From: CBDAKK01 sp965196605
GTDB lineage: Bacteria; Spirochaetota; Spirochaetia; WTKD01; G963693115
Direction of reading: 5' to 3'
DNA: 64,000 bases
NCBI GenBank assembly: GCA_965196605.1
Contig: CBDAKK010000003.1
Location: 145,486-209,485 of the forward strand
Position numbers and translations under genes: made by a program. Positions within the stretch are counted from its first letter, which is position 1, and every line of letters starts with the position of its first letter. Positions 54,517 to 63,155 of this stretch are shown one piece after another. A model generated the notes under the pieces. It searched no databases. It had not been told where the DNA came from and was given only the letters and a program-made list of their open reading frames with translations.

Positions 54517-56145
54517 ATGAGCAACTATTATACTGTGGGGTTAGATTTTGGCTCTGACTCCGTGAGAGCCTTGGTGGTGGATGTACGCACAGGTGTGGAA
54601 ATTGCAACACAAGTATGCGAGTACCCACGGTGGAAGCGAGGCGAGTACTGCGATGCCGCGAGAGATCAATTCCGCCAGCATCCTCAAGACCACATAGAAG
54701 CTATGACAGAGGCCATGCGTGGGGCTTTGGCACAAGCAGGCGCCGAGGTTGCTGCGCAAGTACGCGGTATTTCGGTAGACACCACGGGCTCAACGCCGTG
54801 TCTTGTGAACAAACGCGCCGTACCCTTATGCAACACTCTCGAGTTTAAAAACGACCCCGACGCCATGTTTGTACTGTGGAAAGACCACTGCGCCGTTGCC
54901 GAAGCAGAAGAAATAAACGCGCAAAACGCAAAAGGCACTGAAGATTATTTGAAATACGTCGGCGGCGTCTATTCCGCGGAATGGTTTTGGGCAAAGCTCA
55001 TCTACCTACTACGCCGCAATGCGCGCTTTTCAAGCAGTGAACATTCCTTTATGGAGCATTGCGACTGGGTTTGCGCCGTGCTCACTGGCTGTAGCAACAC
55101 CGCCGAGGTCAAGCGCAGCCGCTGTGCCGCGGGACACAAGGCCTTGTGGCATGCGGACTTTGGAGGCTTGCCCCCACTCTCGTTTTTTGAGGCAATAGAG
55201 CCGAGCATAGCACCCGTGTACCACAACCTCTACACGCAAACTTGTACTTGTGATGTCGCCGCAGGCACCTTGTGTAACACATGGAAGGACGCCTTTGGAC
55301 TTGGTGAAGACGTCACGGTTGGCGTTGGCGCCTTGGACGCACACATGGGCGCTGTGGGCGCGGGCATAAAGCCATACAACTTTGTGCGCGTCATGGGTAC
55401 GTCTACTTGTGACATTGTCACCGCCCCGTATGAAGATGCAAGGCTTGTACGCGGTATTTGTGGACAGGTCGATGGATCAGTGGTGCCAAAGATGATAGGC
55501 TTTGAGGCGGGGCAGTCTTCCTTTGGGGATGTCTTTGCATGGTTCAAAAAGATTTGCACATGGAATGACGTTTCCATAAACGGTGAGCGCGAAGCCTCGC
55601 GGTCTTTTTTTGCGCGCATTGCCGCAGCCGCGGAAAAGACACTGCCCAGCGTCTCTGCACCCATAGCTCTTGACTGGCTCAACGGCAGAAGAACCCCCGT
55701 TGCAAACCAACGGCTTACCAGCGGTGTTGTTGGTCTTAAGTTGGGAGTGGACGCGCCCGCACTCTACCGCGCCTTTGCCGAGTCGGTTGCCTTTGGTGCG
55801 CGCGCCATTGTGGAGTGCTTTGAGAGTCAGGGCATTGCCTTAAATGAGGCCATTGCCATTGGGGGCGTTGCCAAGAAGTCACCTTTTATTATGCAAGTGC
55901 TTGCTGACGTATTGGGGCGCGAGGTACGCGTGGTCTCTTCAGAGCAATGCTGCGCCTTGGGTGCTTCCATATTTGCAGCAGTAGTCGCGGGCGTGTACGA
56001 GAACACAGAAGAGGCAATGCGCGCAATGGCAAGCAAGGTAGAGTCGGTTTTTAAACCACGCGCAGAACACGCACAAGTCTACGACACCTTGTACAAACGC
56101 TACTTGGAATTTGGCAGCTTTGCCGAAGCATTAGTACAACAATAA
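54517..56145 (+). CDS. araB: Ribulokinase (FGGY family)
   Basis: Phosphorylates L-ribulose (AraB proteins also accept other ribuloses). From the ATG at 54517 there are 542 residues. I prefer this start to GTG 54481 because the protein then begins MSNYYTVGLDFGSDSVRALV like AraB and the ATG stands 6 bases behind TATAAT (54505-54510). FGGY landmarks are GLDFGSDSVR, SVDTTGSTPCLVN, EFKNDPDAMFVLWKDHCAVAEA (AraB-specific), GALDAHMGAVGAG, GTSTCDIV, LDWLNGRRTPVANQRLTSG and AIGGVAKKSPFIMQVLADVLG. Other arabinose genes are not nearby; the next gene is a mutarotase-like protein 16 bases later. Confidence 0.88.
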   Translation: MSNYYTVGLDFGSDSVRALVVDVRTGVEIATQVCEYPRWKRGEYCDAARDQFRQHPQDHIEAMTEAMRGALAQAGAEVAAQVRGISVDTTGSTPCLVNKRAVPLCNTLEFKNDPDAMFVLWKDHCAVAEAEEINAQNAKGTEDYLKYVGGVYSAEWFWAKLIYLLRRNARFSSSEHSFMEHCDWVCAVLTGCSNTAEVKRSRCAAGHKALWHADFGGLPPLSFFEAIEPSIAPVYHNLYTQTCTCDVAAGTLCNTWKDAFGLGEDVTVGVGALDAHMGAVGAGIKPYNFVRVMGTSTCDIVTAPYEDARLVRGICGQVDGSVVPKMIGFEAGQSSFGDVFAWFKKICTWNDVSINGEREASRSFFARIAAAAEKTLPSVSAPIALDWLNGRRTPVANQRLTSGVVGLKLGVDAPALYRAFAESVAFGARAIVECFESQGIALNEAIAIGGVAKKSPFIMQVLADVLGREVRVVSSEQCCALGASIFAAVVAGVYENTEEAMRAMASKVESVFKPRAEHAQVYDTLYKRYLEFGSFAEALVQQ

Positions 56146-56161
56146 GGTTTAAGGAGCTACT

Positions 56162-57046
56162 ATGCGCATAGAACAAGAAGAATACCGAGGAGTGCCATGT
56201 CTTACTATCAGCAACGGCATTGTGGAACTACGTGTTTCATTAGGTTTTGGTCCGCGAATTTTGTTTTACGGCTATGTCGGTGGTCAAAATTTCTTTCACG
56301 TTTTTGATGAGCACCTTGCAAGCCAAGACAAGGGGGCGTGGCACAACTACGGCGGGCACAGATTGTGGCTTGCGCCAGAAGACCCCGTGCGCTCATACTA
56401 CCCGGACAACCACCCCATTGAATGGAAGCAAGACCATGAAAAGCTTGTGTTCACTGCGCCCGTGGAAAAAGCAACAGGCGTACAAAAAATTATAGAGCTC
56501 GGCTTAGAAGCAAAAAGCACGCGCGTATCCCTTAATCACCGCATAGTAAACTACAATGCGTGGAGCATTGAATTTTCCGCGTGGGCATTAAGCGTAATGA
56601 GCGCGGGCGGCAGAGCGCTTATTCCGCATGAGGAGTACAAGCCGCACCCCAATTGCTTGTCACCCGCGCGCCCCCTTGTTCTGTGGCATTTTACCAACAT
56701 GGCAGACCCGCGCTTTAGGTGGGGCACGCGCTACATTCAAATGGCGCAAGACAACGCGCATGAAACAAAACTAAAAATAGGGGTCTTAAACACCACGGGG
56801 CGCGCAGCCTATGTCTTGGGAGACGAGGTGTTTGTAAAACATCACCGCTACATTGAAGGTGCTCCATACCCTGACATGGGCTGTAATGCAGAGTTTTTCA
56901 CCATGCCCAATTTTCTTGAAGTCGAGACACTCTCGCCACTTACGCGGGTAGAACCCAAGGGGCAACTCTGCCACGAGGAGACATGGGAACTTAAAAAAAT
57001 GTCGCTAGGCTTTGAAGAGCGCGACATAGACGCGGTGTTTGTGTAA
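56162..57046 (+). CDS. Galactose-mutarotase-like (DUF4380-type) protein
   Basis: A 294-residue cytosolic protein, directly after the ribulokinase gene, with AAGGAG 7 bases before the ATG. It starts with a beta-rich segment ISNGIVELRVSLGFGPRILFYGYVGGQNFF, then NYGGHRLWLAPED (near 61-73), and IPHEEYKPHPNC, matching the general build of the aldose-1-epimerase superfold and of DUF4380 proteins. Operon position suggests a role in handling the sugar acted on by the kinase. The catalytic residues of true mutarotases are not clearly present, so the activity is uncertain. Confidence 0.6.
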   Translation: MRIEQEEYRGVPCLTISNGIVELRVSLGFGPRILFYGYVGGQNFFHVFDEHLASQDKGAWHNYGGHRLWLAPEDPVRSYYPDNHPIEWKQDHEKLVFTAPVEKATGVQKIIELGLEAKSTRVSLNHRIVNYNAWSIEFSAWALSVMSAGGRALIPHEEYKPHPNCLSPARPLVLWHFTNMADPRFRWGTRYIQMAQDNAHETKLKIGVLNTTGRAAYVLGDEVFVKHHRYIEGAPYPDMGCNAEFFTMPNFLEVETLSPLTRVEPKGQLCHEETWELKKMSLGFEERDIDAVFV

Positions 57047-57149
57047 TAACGGTTGTGCTTGTGGAGGCAAGCCCCCACTCCCCCACACGTCGATGTTCTG
57101 TTTGCGGCGGGCTTTGCAAATTAGCAAAACTCCACAGCATACCAAAAAA

Positions 57150-58580
57150 TTAACGCATCAACATGTATTTAAGTTCTAAATAATCGTCCAAGCCATATTT
57201 AGAGCCTTCTCTACCAAGTCCTGATTGCTTTACTCCGCCAAAGGGCGCTACCTCAGTTGAAATAATACCTTCGTTAATACCGATAATGCCAGATTCCAAC
57301 GCGCGTGAGACGCGAGAGATTCTCTGCATGTTTTGTGAACAAAAGTAAGCGGCAAGACCATACGGTGTGTTGTTTGCACGCTTAATCACTTCATCTTCTG
57401 TGTCAAAAGAAAAACAAAAGGCGACTGGACCAAAGGTTTCTTCGTGCGCAGCAGCAATATTTTCATCAACATGTGTTATGAGGGTTGGGTCATAGTATGT
57501 TCCACCGAGTGAGTTTTCCTTTCCCCCAGTTACAAGTTTTCCGCCTTTTTCTAGTGCGTTTTTTACATGTGTTTGCACTTTTTCTAAAGCAGCATGGTTG
57601 ATAAGCGGCCCTTGCGTCACTCCGCTGTCCATTCCATTACCCACGACTAATTTTTCAATTGCAACACGTAGTTTTTCTACAAAGGCATCGTGAATGCTTT
57701 CTTGAATGTAAAAGCGATTTACACAAACACACGTTTGTCCCGTGTTGCGGAACTTCGATGCCATGGCAGCTGCAACTGCTTGATCTAAATCTGCGTCTTC
57801 AAACACAATGAAGGGTGCGTTTCCCCCTAATTCAAGGGAAAGTTTCTTTACCGTTTCGGCGGCTTGGGTCATAAGTAATTTGCCTATTCGTGTTGAACCC
57901 GTAAAAGAGACTTTGCGTACAATTGGGCTTTCTAAAAGCGCCGTACCAATGGCGGGGGCGTCACCTGAAAGAACGCTAAAAACACCCTTTGGAAAGCCTG
58001 CTTCTTCTGCTAACGCTGACAAGGCAAGCGCGCTTAGTGGCGCAAACTCTGAAGGCTTGAGAACCATAGAACAACCTGCCGCGAGTGCAGGACCAGCTTT
58101 GCGGGTAATCATTGCTAGGGGGAAGTTCCACGGTGTAATTGCACCTACTACGCCTATAGGTTCTTTACTTACCAAAATTTGCGTATCTGGCAAGTGACTG
58201 GGGATGATATCACCATATGAGCGCTTTGCTTCTTCTGCAAACCATTCTAAGAAATTTGCAGCGTACACGACTTCTCCTTTTGCCTCTGCAAGCGGCTTGC
58301 CTTGTTCTGCTGTTAACAGTTTTGCAAGCTCATCAGTGTGCTCTAGCATCAACTCGCTCCAGCGTCGCACAATTTTAGAACGTGACTTAGCTGTCTCCCG
58401 AGACCAAGCATAAAAGGCTTCTTGTGCTGTGTCTATTGCGTCCTCTGTTTCTGTTTTTCCAGCTTTTGCAACGTGGGCTACAATGTGTCCATTAGCAGGG
58501 TTTACAACTTCGTAGGTAGAGTTTGAGCCTACCCACTTACCATTAATATAAGATTCTGTTTTCAAAAAAGAATTATTCAT
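57150..58580 (-). CDS. NAD(P)-dependent aldehyde dehydrogenase, succinate-semialdehyde dehydrogenase type
   Basis: A 476-residue cytosolic enzyme oxidising an aldehyde to the acid. The cofactor region reads GVVGAITPWNFPLAMITRK, the catalytic Glu is in LELGGNAPF near residue 250 and the catalytic Cys in RNTGQTCVCVNR near residue 285. KVSFTGSTRIGK and FGGVKQSGLGREGSKYGLDDYLELKY match GabD-type enzymes most closely, so succinate semialdehyde is the best guess for substrate. A TATAAT box lies at 58597-58602 on the minus strand. It is monocistronic, followed by a short gap to the mutarotase-like gene and preceded by a decayed transporter gene. Confidence 0.88.
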   Translation of the reverse strand: MNNSFLKTESYINGKWVGSNSTYEVVNPANGHIVAHVAKAGKTETEDAIDTAQEAFYAWSRETAKSRSKIVRRWSELMLEHTDELAKLLTAEQGKPLAEAKGEVVYAANFLEWFAEEAKRSYGDIIPSHLPDTQILVSKEPIGVVGAITPWNFPLAMITRKAGPALAAGCSMVLKPSEFAPLSALALSALAEEAGFPKGVFSVLSGDAPAIGTALLESPIVRKVSFTGSTRIGKLLMTQAAETVKKLSLELGGNAPFIVFEDADLDQAVAAAMASKFRNTGQTCVCVNRFYIQESIHDAFVEKLRVAIEKLVVGNGMDSGVTQGPLINHAALEKVQTHVKNALEKGGKLVTGGKENSLGGTYYDPTLITHVDENIAAAHEETFGPVAFCFSFDTEDEVIKRANNTPYGLAAYFCSQNMQRISRVSRALESGIIGINEGIISTEVAPFGGVKQSGLGREGSKYGLDDYLELKYMLMR

Positions 58581-58763
58581 ATAGGTATGAATAGTAATTA
58601 TATAGGCCCATTCAAGATATAAATAAAAACTTCACTGCTATAAATTGCGTAAATACTTAATTTATAGAAAGAACATAGCAGAATATTATTCTGCTGTCTC
58701 TATTGGTGTTTATGCAAGTTCAAGCATGCTCATGTCACCACCTTTTCGATAATGCATTGCAGC

Positions 58764-59260
58764 TTATAGCTCTGTGTTTTGTTTTAGTCCTTTGGATACA
58801 GCAAAGTAAGAAAGTATATGAATGCTTGTATCTAAAGTTATTGCCATAAGCGCAGTGAGGGCTAAGCTTATGATTACTGCGATGGTGTCGTTAAGTCGTA
58901 GCCCCACAAAAATTAATTATCCGAGTGAACTTGTGCTTATGAGAAAGACAAATGGAAAACTACCTACGTTAAAGGCTATGCCGGAGCGTATTCCGGAAAA
59001 CACCAGCGGCAAGGCTTAGAGGAATTCTACTTTGTAGAATACTTGCCATGGGTTCATGCCCATGGCCTGCGCTGCTTCAAGTTGTTGTGCATTCAGGCGC
59101 ACAAAGGCCACATAGGTAGTGCGCACTACGGGCATAAGCGTTATAAGCACTAGCGCTGTCCATGAAGAGAAAAACCCTATGCCAAAAACAAGCATACACA
59201 GTGCTAAAAGCGCAAGCGTTGGTATGGCCATGCCGGTGAATTCAATTCTCGCATCTCCAT
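58764..59260 (-). pseudogene. Remnant of an OpuBB/OpuCB/ProW-type osmolyte ABC permease
   Basis: Minus-strand translation shows a permease core in one frame with two internal stops. The part AIPTLALLALCMLVFGIGFF, then LITLMPVVRTTYVAFVRL and AQAMGMNPWQVFYKVEF (family EAAxxMGxxxxQxxxxVExP) ends with a stop near 59016. The frame continues ALPLVFSGIRSGIAFNVG, ISTSSLG, a second stop, LIFVGLRLNDTIAVIISLAL and ends at 58764. The N-terminal helices are missing; the 22-bp repeats begin where they should be. No linked ATPase or binding protein remains. Confidence 0.8.
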
Positions 59261-59370
59261 TTATTGGCTTATATACAGTGTTTTATTATTATATATACAC
59301 TGTTTTGTTGTTATAAACACAGTGTCTTATTGCCTTATAAACAGTGCTTTATTACCTCATATACAATAGT
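59261..59370. repeat. Five tandem 22-bp iteron-like repeats
   Basis: Units begin at 59261, 59283, 59305, 59327 and 59349, exactly 22 bases apart, each 22 bases long. All start TTATT or TTGTT and most have ATAxACA followed by GTG or CTG. Units 1 and 4 are the closest; unit 5 is the most diverged. The 22-base spacing places each copy on the same face of the helix. No protein-coding role is apparent. Confidence 0.85.
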
Positions 59371-59648
59371 AATGCCTAAAGGCTCATTGTGACATTGTAG
59401 GGGGCAAGACCACACTCCATGTGTTACATGAACGCCTCTTGTGGCCAAGACACTGGGCGCAAATATAATGAGGTCGTGGTTGGCCTTCTTTTGCGCAAAC
59501 TTTCGACATAGCCCCCCCCCAAATTGCTTGGCTCATAGTAACCACGCTATCTCTTCCATTACAATATAGCAACAGAATTTAAGAATTGTAGTGCGTAGCC
59601 TTGCAAGCATTACGGACAAAGGGCGGTACTGTACAATAGTTGAAGAAT
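59371..59648. other. Gene-free region with a C9 tract
   Basis: Between the 22-bp repeats and the LolA-like gene. It contains nine consecutive C at 59512-59520, about 130 bases before the next start codon. No promoter is convincing. Confidence 0.5.
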
Positions 59649-60449
59649 ATGCAGTGTGTTTATAAACATGTGGTGATGCTGTGCCTGTTTTTTTTGTGCT
59701 TCACGGTTTTTGGTGAGCAGCGGCGTCTGAGAAACAACACCTTAGGTGCACAAGCATTTGAGCGTGCGTATAAGCTTGTTGCTCGTGCTGAAACATACCG
59801 CATGTGCGGCGGTGGCTCATGTAGTTACTCCATTGAGCTCATGCATACGGACATGGAGGAACAACAGTTTTCAGCACGCCTTGCTTTTCACCAACAAGTC
59901 TTGCTTAACGAAGCTACTGCAAGAATGCAGCAACGCACGCTTATGAAGCTACAAAAGCATGGAAACGCAGATGCGGCATTGCTTGGCAAAGACCTTGCAC
60001 TGTGGTTTTATAAAACAGGCACGGCACATGCCTTTCGTATTTCTCCCGCACAAACCTTGCTCGGGCATGTTGCATATGCCGAGCTTATGTACAGAGACTA
60101 CTTGCGGAGTTACGAACCTGTTGCGCTTGAACACATTTTTATTGGTGAGGCGCCTCTCCACAAAGTTGTGCTTGAAAAAGTAGAGCCCGCCGCAGTGTAC
60201 TCAAGCATTGTGCTGTACATTGCGGATGATGAGTATAACAAGCCCGTGAAGGCTGAGCTGTACAATGAGCAAGCGTTGCGTAAAACCTTGCACTTTTTAA
60301 GTGAGCATTCACACGATAGCACGCGTTTACAAACGTGGAGGGTTGTAGACGCAAAAGAAGCAGGCTTTACGATTATACGCTTTGGCGCGCGCAAACGCCT
60401 TACCTTGCCTAGTTCTGCCTTTACCTCCGAGGGCCTTAAGGGCTTATAA
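59649..60449 (+). CDS. LolA-like outer-membrane lipoprotein-sorting protein
   Basis: A 266-residue exported protein from ATG 59649 (the frame opens at a TTG three codons earlier). The signal peptide VVMLCLFFLCFTVFGEQ would be cleaved near residue 21. The mature part resembles the LolA/LolB superfold as found in spirochaetes: DLALWFYKTGTAHAFRISPAQTLLGH, then EKVEPAAVYSSIVLYIADDEYNKPVKAELYNEQ, and TWRVVDAKEAGFTIIRFGARK. This suggests a periplasmic carrier of hydrophobic molecules, perhaps lipoproteins, which are many in this genome. The next gene starts 6 bases after the stop. Confidence 0.65.
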   Translation: MQCVYKHVVMLCLFFLCFTVFGEQRRLRNNTLGAQAFERAYKLVARAETYRMCGGGSCSYSIELMHTDMEEQQFSARLAFHQQVLLNEATARMQQRTLMKLQKHGNADAALLGKDLALWFYKTGTAHAFRISPAQTLLGHVAYAELMYRDYLRSYEPVALEHIFIGEAPLHKVVLEKVEPAAVYSSIVLYIADDEYNKPVKAELYNEQALRKTLHFLSEHSHDSTRLQTWRVVDAKEAGFTIIRFGARKRLTLPSSAFTSEGLKGL

Positions 60450-60455
60450 GTTGCA

Positions 60456-61151
60456 ATGCCAGAGACGAGCAAAAGCGTTTGTGTATACAGCGACGAGGGA
60501 GCAAGTGAGACCTGCGTTTATGAATGGCGCGTGCGTTTGCGCGAATTAGGGCTGCCCGTACGGGAGATTTTTGCAGACGATATTGTGCGGGGTGACTTGC
60601 AACATGCGCGCGCGTTGATTATGCCCGGTGGTGCAGACGTGCCATATTGTCAAAAACTTACTGGTGCGGGCAATGAGGCAATTGTTGCCTTTGTGCGAGA
60701 AGGCGGCTTGTACATAGGCAGTTGCGCAGGTGCCTACTACGCGCATCAAGCCATTGATTGGCGTAATGCAGAAGAGCGCATTGCGGGTGAGCGAGAACTT
60801 GCCTTTTTTGAGGGTGTGGCGCGCGGGCCTTTGCTTGTGCCTTACAGCGCCCTTAGCTCCGAGGGGCTTGCCTTTGTGCAACTACGCTACCGTGACATGG
60901 CCAAGGCGCTTGTCTATTATAAAGGCGGCCCCATCATGCATGTGTGCAACAAGAGTGAACTCATGGCGTCTTTTACACACAAAGGGCTTGAGTACCCCGC
61001 GGTTGTGAAAAAAAGAATAGGGCGCGGGGTTGCCGTTGCAATGTCTCCACACATTGAGTACACTGAGGCGTTTTTGCACTCCATTGGCGCGCCCGCGTGC
61101 CCGCACCGTTGCGCGGTGTTTTTAGCCATTATGCGTGAACTTTTCAATTAA
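60456..61151 (+). CDS. BPL_N-type class I glutamine-amidotransferase-fold protein
   Basis: A 231-residue cytosolic protein matching the N-terminal domain of eukaryotic biotin-protein ligases (BPL_N). Landmarks are VCVYSDEGAS near the start, ALIMPGGADVPYCQKL near residues 53-68, FVREGGLYIGSCAGAYYA near 84-101 with a Cys at the nucleophile elbow (GSCAGA) and AVAMSPHIEYT near the end. Its reaction is unknown. It follows the LolA-like gene by 6 bases and converges with DUF6314 and the biotin transporter gene bioY, which hints at a biotin link, though this is only positional. The stop codons of the convergent genes overlap. Confidence 0.75.
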   Translation: MPETSKSVCVYSDEGASETCVYEWRVRLRELGLPVREIFADDIVRGDLQHARALIMPGGADVPYCQKLTGAGNEAIVAFVREGGLYIGSCAGAYYAHQAIDWRNAEERIAGERELAFFEGVARGPLLVPYSALSSEGLAFVQLRYRDMAKALVYYKGGPIMHVCNKSELMASFTHKGLEYPAVVKKRIGRGVAVAMSPHIEYTEAFLHSIGAPACPHRCAVFLAIMRELFN

Positions 61152-61543
61152 GGCGTAGCGTCTGCTAGTTTGCAATAGCGTGTTGTTGTGCTGTAGTTTT
61201 TGCGCGGTCCCATAACGTCCCAGCGCAGGGTGAGCCTGCGCTCTTGTAAAAGCCATGTGCCTTTATAGGTGTCCTTGCTACATGTGTGGTGCATGCATTG
61301 TGGTTGGTGTATGTCTTGTAGGTTGTAAAATGCGCTACCATCCGCAAACATGACGCTAAACCCGCAGTCCATGCTTAAGCAATAACGCTGATGAAATGAC
61401 ATGCCGTTCATGACCCCGCGCTCAAACCAAGTGTCCCTTGTTATGCTCAGTTGTCCTTGCGCCGTGTAGTGCGTATTGCACACGTTTTCTACAATGCTAC
61501 GCGTAAAAGACCAGCTGCCTAGTATTGCTTGAAACTTTGTCAT
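61148..61543 (-). CDS. DUF6314-type protein
   Basis: About 131 residues from the ATG at 61543; the frame is open to a GTG at 61573, so the start is uncertain. The pattern LGSWSFTRSIVEN, GMSFHQRYCLSM, MFADGSAFYNLQ, HTCSKDTYKGTW and MGPRKNYSTTTRY fits DUF6314, a small lipocalin-like family of unknown function. It lies about 70 bases after bioY on the same strand, so it may be co-transcribed. Its stop overlaps the stop of the convergent BPL_N gene by two or three bases. Cysteines at several positions are not clearly paired. Confidence 0.6.
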   Translation of the reverse strand: MTKFQAILGSWSFTRSIVENVCNTHYTAQGQLSITRDTWFERGVMNGMSFHQRYCLSMDCGFSVMFADGSAFYNLQDIHQPQCMHHTCSKDTYKGTWLLQERRLTLRWDVMGPRKNYSTTTRYCKLADATP

Positions 61544-61611
61544 GTGCATGCGTGCATGGCACTGTACAAGCACAAGAGGGGCAGCCCTCAGCCACCCTCT
61601 TGTGTTATCAA

Positions 61612-62187
61612 TTACCCGCGTGTTTTATTCAATGCTCTCCAAACTTGCGGGAGCAGTGCAGTCGCAAGCGCCGCTTTTATAAGGTCACCTATGATAAAGG
61701 GAAACAGACCGAGGGTAAGAATTGGTTTGTCCCAGCCAAGAATAAAGCCTAGTTGGAGTAGCCCCGGAATGTAGAGTGCAACATTACCCACAATCATGGC
61801 GGTAAAGGTTTTGGCAATGGAGCGGTCCCACCCGCGTTCTGCCAAAAAGCCGACAATGTATGCTGCAACAACAAAGCCGAAGAGATACCCCCCGCTTGGC
61901 CCAAGCAAAGACCCAAAGCCTGCATGAAAGCCCGCAAACACTGGTAGCCCAAGAGAGCCTTGCACTAAGTAGAGCACGATGGCAAGGGCACCTTTGCGCG
62001 CGCCGAGTGCCATGCCCACAAGCAAGACGGCAAAGGTTTGCCCCGTTATGGGTACGGGTGAAAACGAGAGTGGAATTGAGACTTGCGCGCATATGGCAAC
62101 AACCATGCTCCCTAAGACAACTAAGACCACGTTGTTCATGACAGTGCCTAAAAATGGAAAGCGAATGTACGATGATAGTGTTTTCAT
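61612..62187 (-). CDS. bioY: Biotin transporter substrate-binding component BioY
   Basis: A 191-residue inner-membrane protein with six hydrophobic segments, the S component that binds biotin and works with an ECF module. Family motifs are QVSIPLSFSPVPITGQTFAVLL, GALAIVLYLVQGSLGLPVF and LLGPSGGYLFGF, followed by LPFIIGDLIKAALA-like ends (GLFPFIIGDLIKAALA). A GGA site precedes the ATG by 8 bases. No biotin synthesis genes are nearby, so biotin is probably scavenged. The 390-base stretch upstream holds a hairpin (62491-62533) but no BirA-type operator that I can recognise. Confidence 0.9.
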   Translation of the reverse strand: MKTLSSYIRFPFLGTVMNNVVLVVLGSMVVAICAQVSIPLSFSPVPITGQTFAVLLVGMALGARKGALAIVLYLVQGSLGLPVFAGFHAGFGSLLGPSGGYLFGFVVAAYIVGFLAERGWDRSIAKTFTAMIVGNVALYIPGLLQLGFILGWDKPILTLGLFPFIIGDLIKAALATALLPQVWRALNKTRG

Positions 62188-62490
62188 AAATAATCCTTAA
62201 CTTTTACGCATGCGCGTAAGTGTGTACGGTTATTGTAAGACAAGGCTAGTTAGGCATAAGGCACATAACAAGGCTCACATGTTTTACTTTTTTATAAGTA
62301 TAGCGCATGGGGCATGTATGGGGAAAACAAGAAATGAGGATGCTGATGCATGTTGCGCGCTGCGCGCGGGTAAGGTACGGCAAATATGGGAAAGTAACGC
62401 GGTTGGGGCTACGTCATGGAAAATAAAAAAACTGAAGCAAGTGTGTTTTGCTATCACGCTTTGTATGTTGAGGTGCTGGGCATGCATAAT
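62188..62490. other. Intergenic region between bioY and the small secreted-protein locus
   Basis: About 300 bases with scattered short frames on both strands, none with a ribosome site. It must hold the bioY promoter; none is clear. Confidence 0.4.
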
Positions 62491-62533
62491 AAAGGGCATG
62501 GGCAGAATATCACTATTCCACCCATGCCCATAA
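62491..62533 (-). terminator. Two-part hairpin downstream of the small secreted-protein gene
   Basis: GGGCATGGG and CCCATGCCC pair around an inner GAATA-TCAC-TATTC stem, separated by 2x2 internal loops; on the minus strand TTTATTAT follows. An identical hairpin occurs at 63071-63113. Confidence 0.75.
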
Positions 62534-62575
62534 TGTGTGCATGTTACGCATGCACTCTTAGGCTAATGCGTAGGC

Positions 62576-62830
62576 TTAGTTACCACCGTCTTTATTGCGT
62601 GCTTCGAATGCTTGCTGCATCCTAACCTGCAGCACCTTACAGGCCATAATCTCTCTTGTCATTTCATCGTCATCCGTGGTATGAATCGCGGAAATACACG
62701 CATGAAGAGCGACGTCCGCATGCCATTTCTCCATCTGTGCAGCGAGTGGAGCGGGTGGAGCAACAAAAAGCGTTACGCTTGCCAAAGAAAGTGCGCACAC
62801 AAGTACGCGAAAAAAATGAAACTTGTTCAT
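62576..62830 (-). CDS. Small secreted cysteine-containing protein
   Basis: An 84-residue product with a textbook GGAGG site 6 bases before the ATG and a signal peptide (MNKFHFFRVLVCALSLASVTLFVAPP...), giving a mature protein of about 50 residues with two cysteines (HACISA and MACKVL) that could form a disulfide, between acidic and basic helical segments. I do not recognise a family. A truncated relative lies at 63156-63380 and both share about 130 bases of downstream sequence including the hairpin. A 20-base tandem repeat (62881-62920) lies upstream. Confidence 0.7.
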   Translation of the reverse strand: MNKFHFFRVLVCALSLASVTLFVAPPAPLAAQMEKWHADVALHACISAIHTTDDDEMTREIMACKVLQVRMQQAFEARNKDGGN

Positions 62831-62880
62831 AAAATTCCTCCGTAAGAATTATTGAATATTTACTTATTATTTTATGAATT

Positions 62881-62920
62881 CTTCACAAAAAACACAAGTT
62901 CTTCACAAAAAACACAAGTA
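62881..62920. repeat. 20-bp tandem repeat, two copies, upstream of the small secreted-protein gene
   Basis: CTTCACAAAAAACACAAGTT and its repeat (last base A) directly adjoin. They lie 50-90 bases upstream of the start codon, in a place where a regulator could bind. Confidence 0.85.
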
Positions 62921-63070
62921 TTTTTTGAAAAGATTATTTTTATAATTTTTATTTATGAGGTGCGCGTTATAAATGCTTGTAGAACATAGACTTAGTGCTA
63001 GATAAGTGTCGTCCATGCCTTATAACACACAAGGCAGCCTTGTATGTTCAAGGTGCTGAGCGCACATAAT

Positions 63071-63113
63071 AAAGGGCATGGGCAGAATATCACTATTCCA
63101 CCCATGCCCATAA
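63071..63113 (-). terminator. Second copy of the two-part hairpin
   Basis: Identical stem and loop to 62491-62533, at the same distance downstream of the truncated paralogue. Confidence 0.75.
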
Positions 63114-63155
63114 TGGGTGCATCTTCACATATGCACCGCTAGCTAACGCGTAGGC

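Noticed and set aside
59261..59370. 22-bp repeats as a CRISPR array
   Set aside because: There are no spacers; the units adjoin directly, and there are no cas genes.
62210..62533. 107-codon plus-strand frame upstream of bioY
   Set aside because: No ribosome site, ends inside the hairpin, and the sequence looks random.
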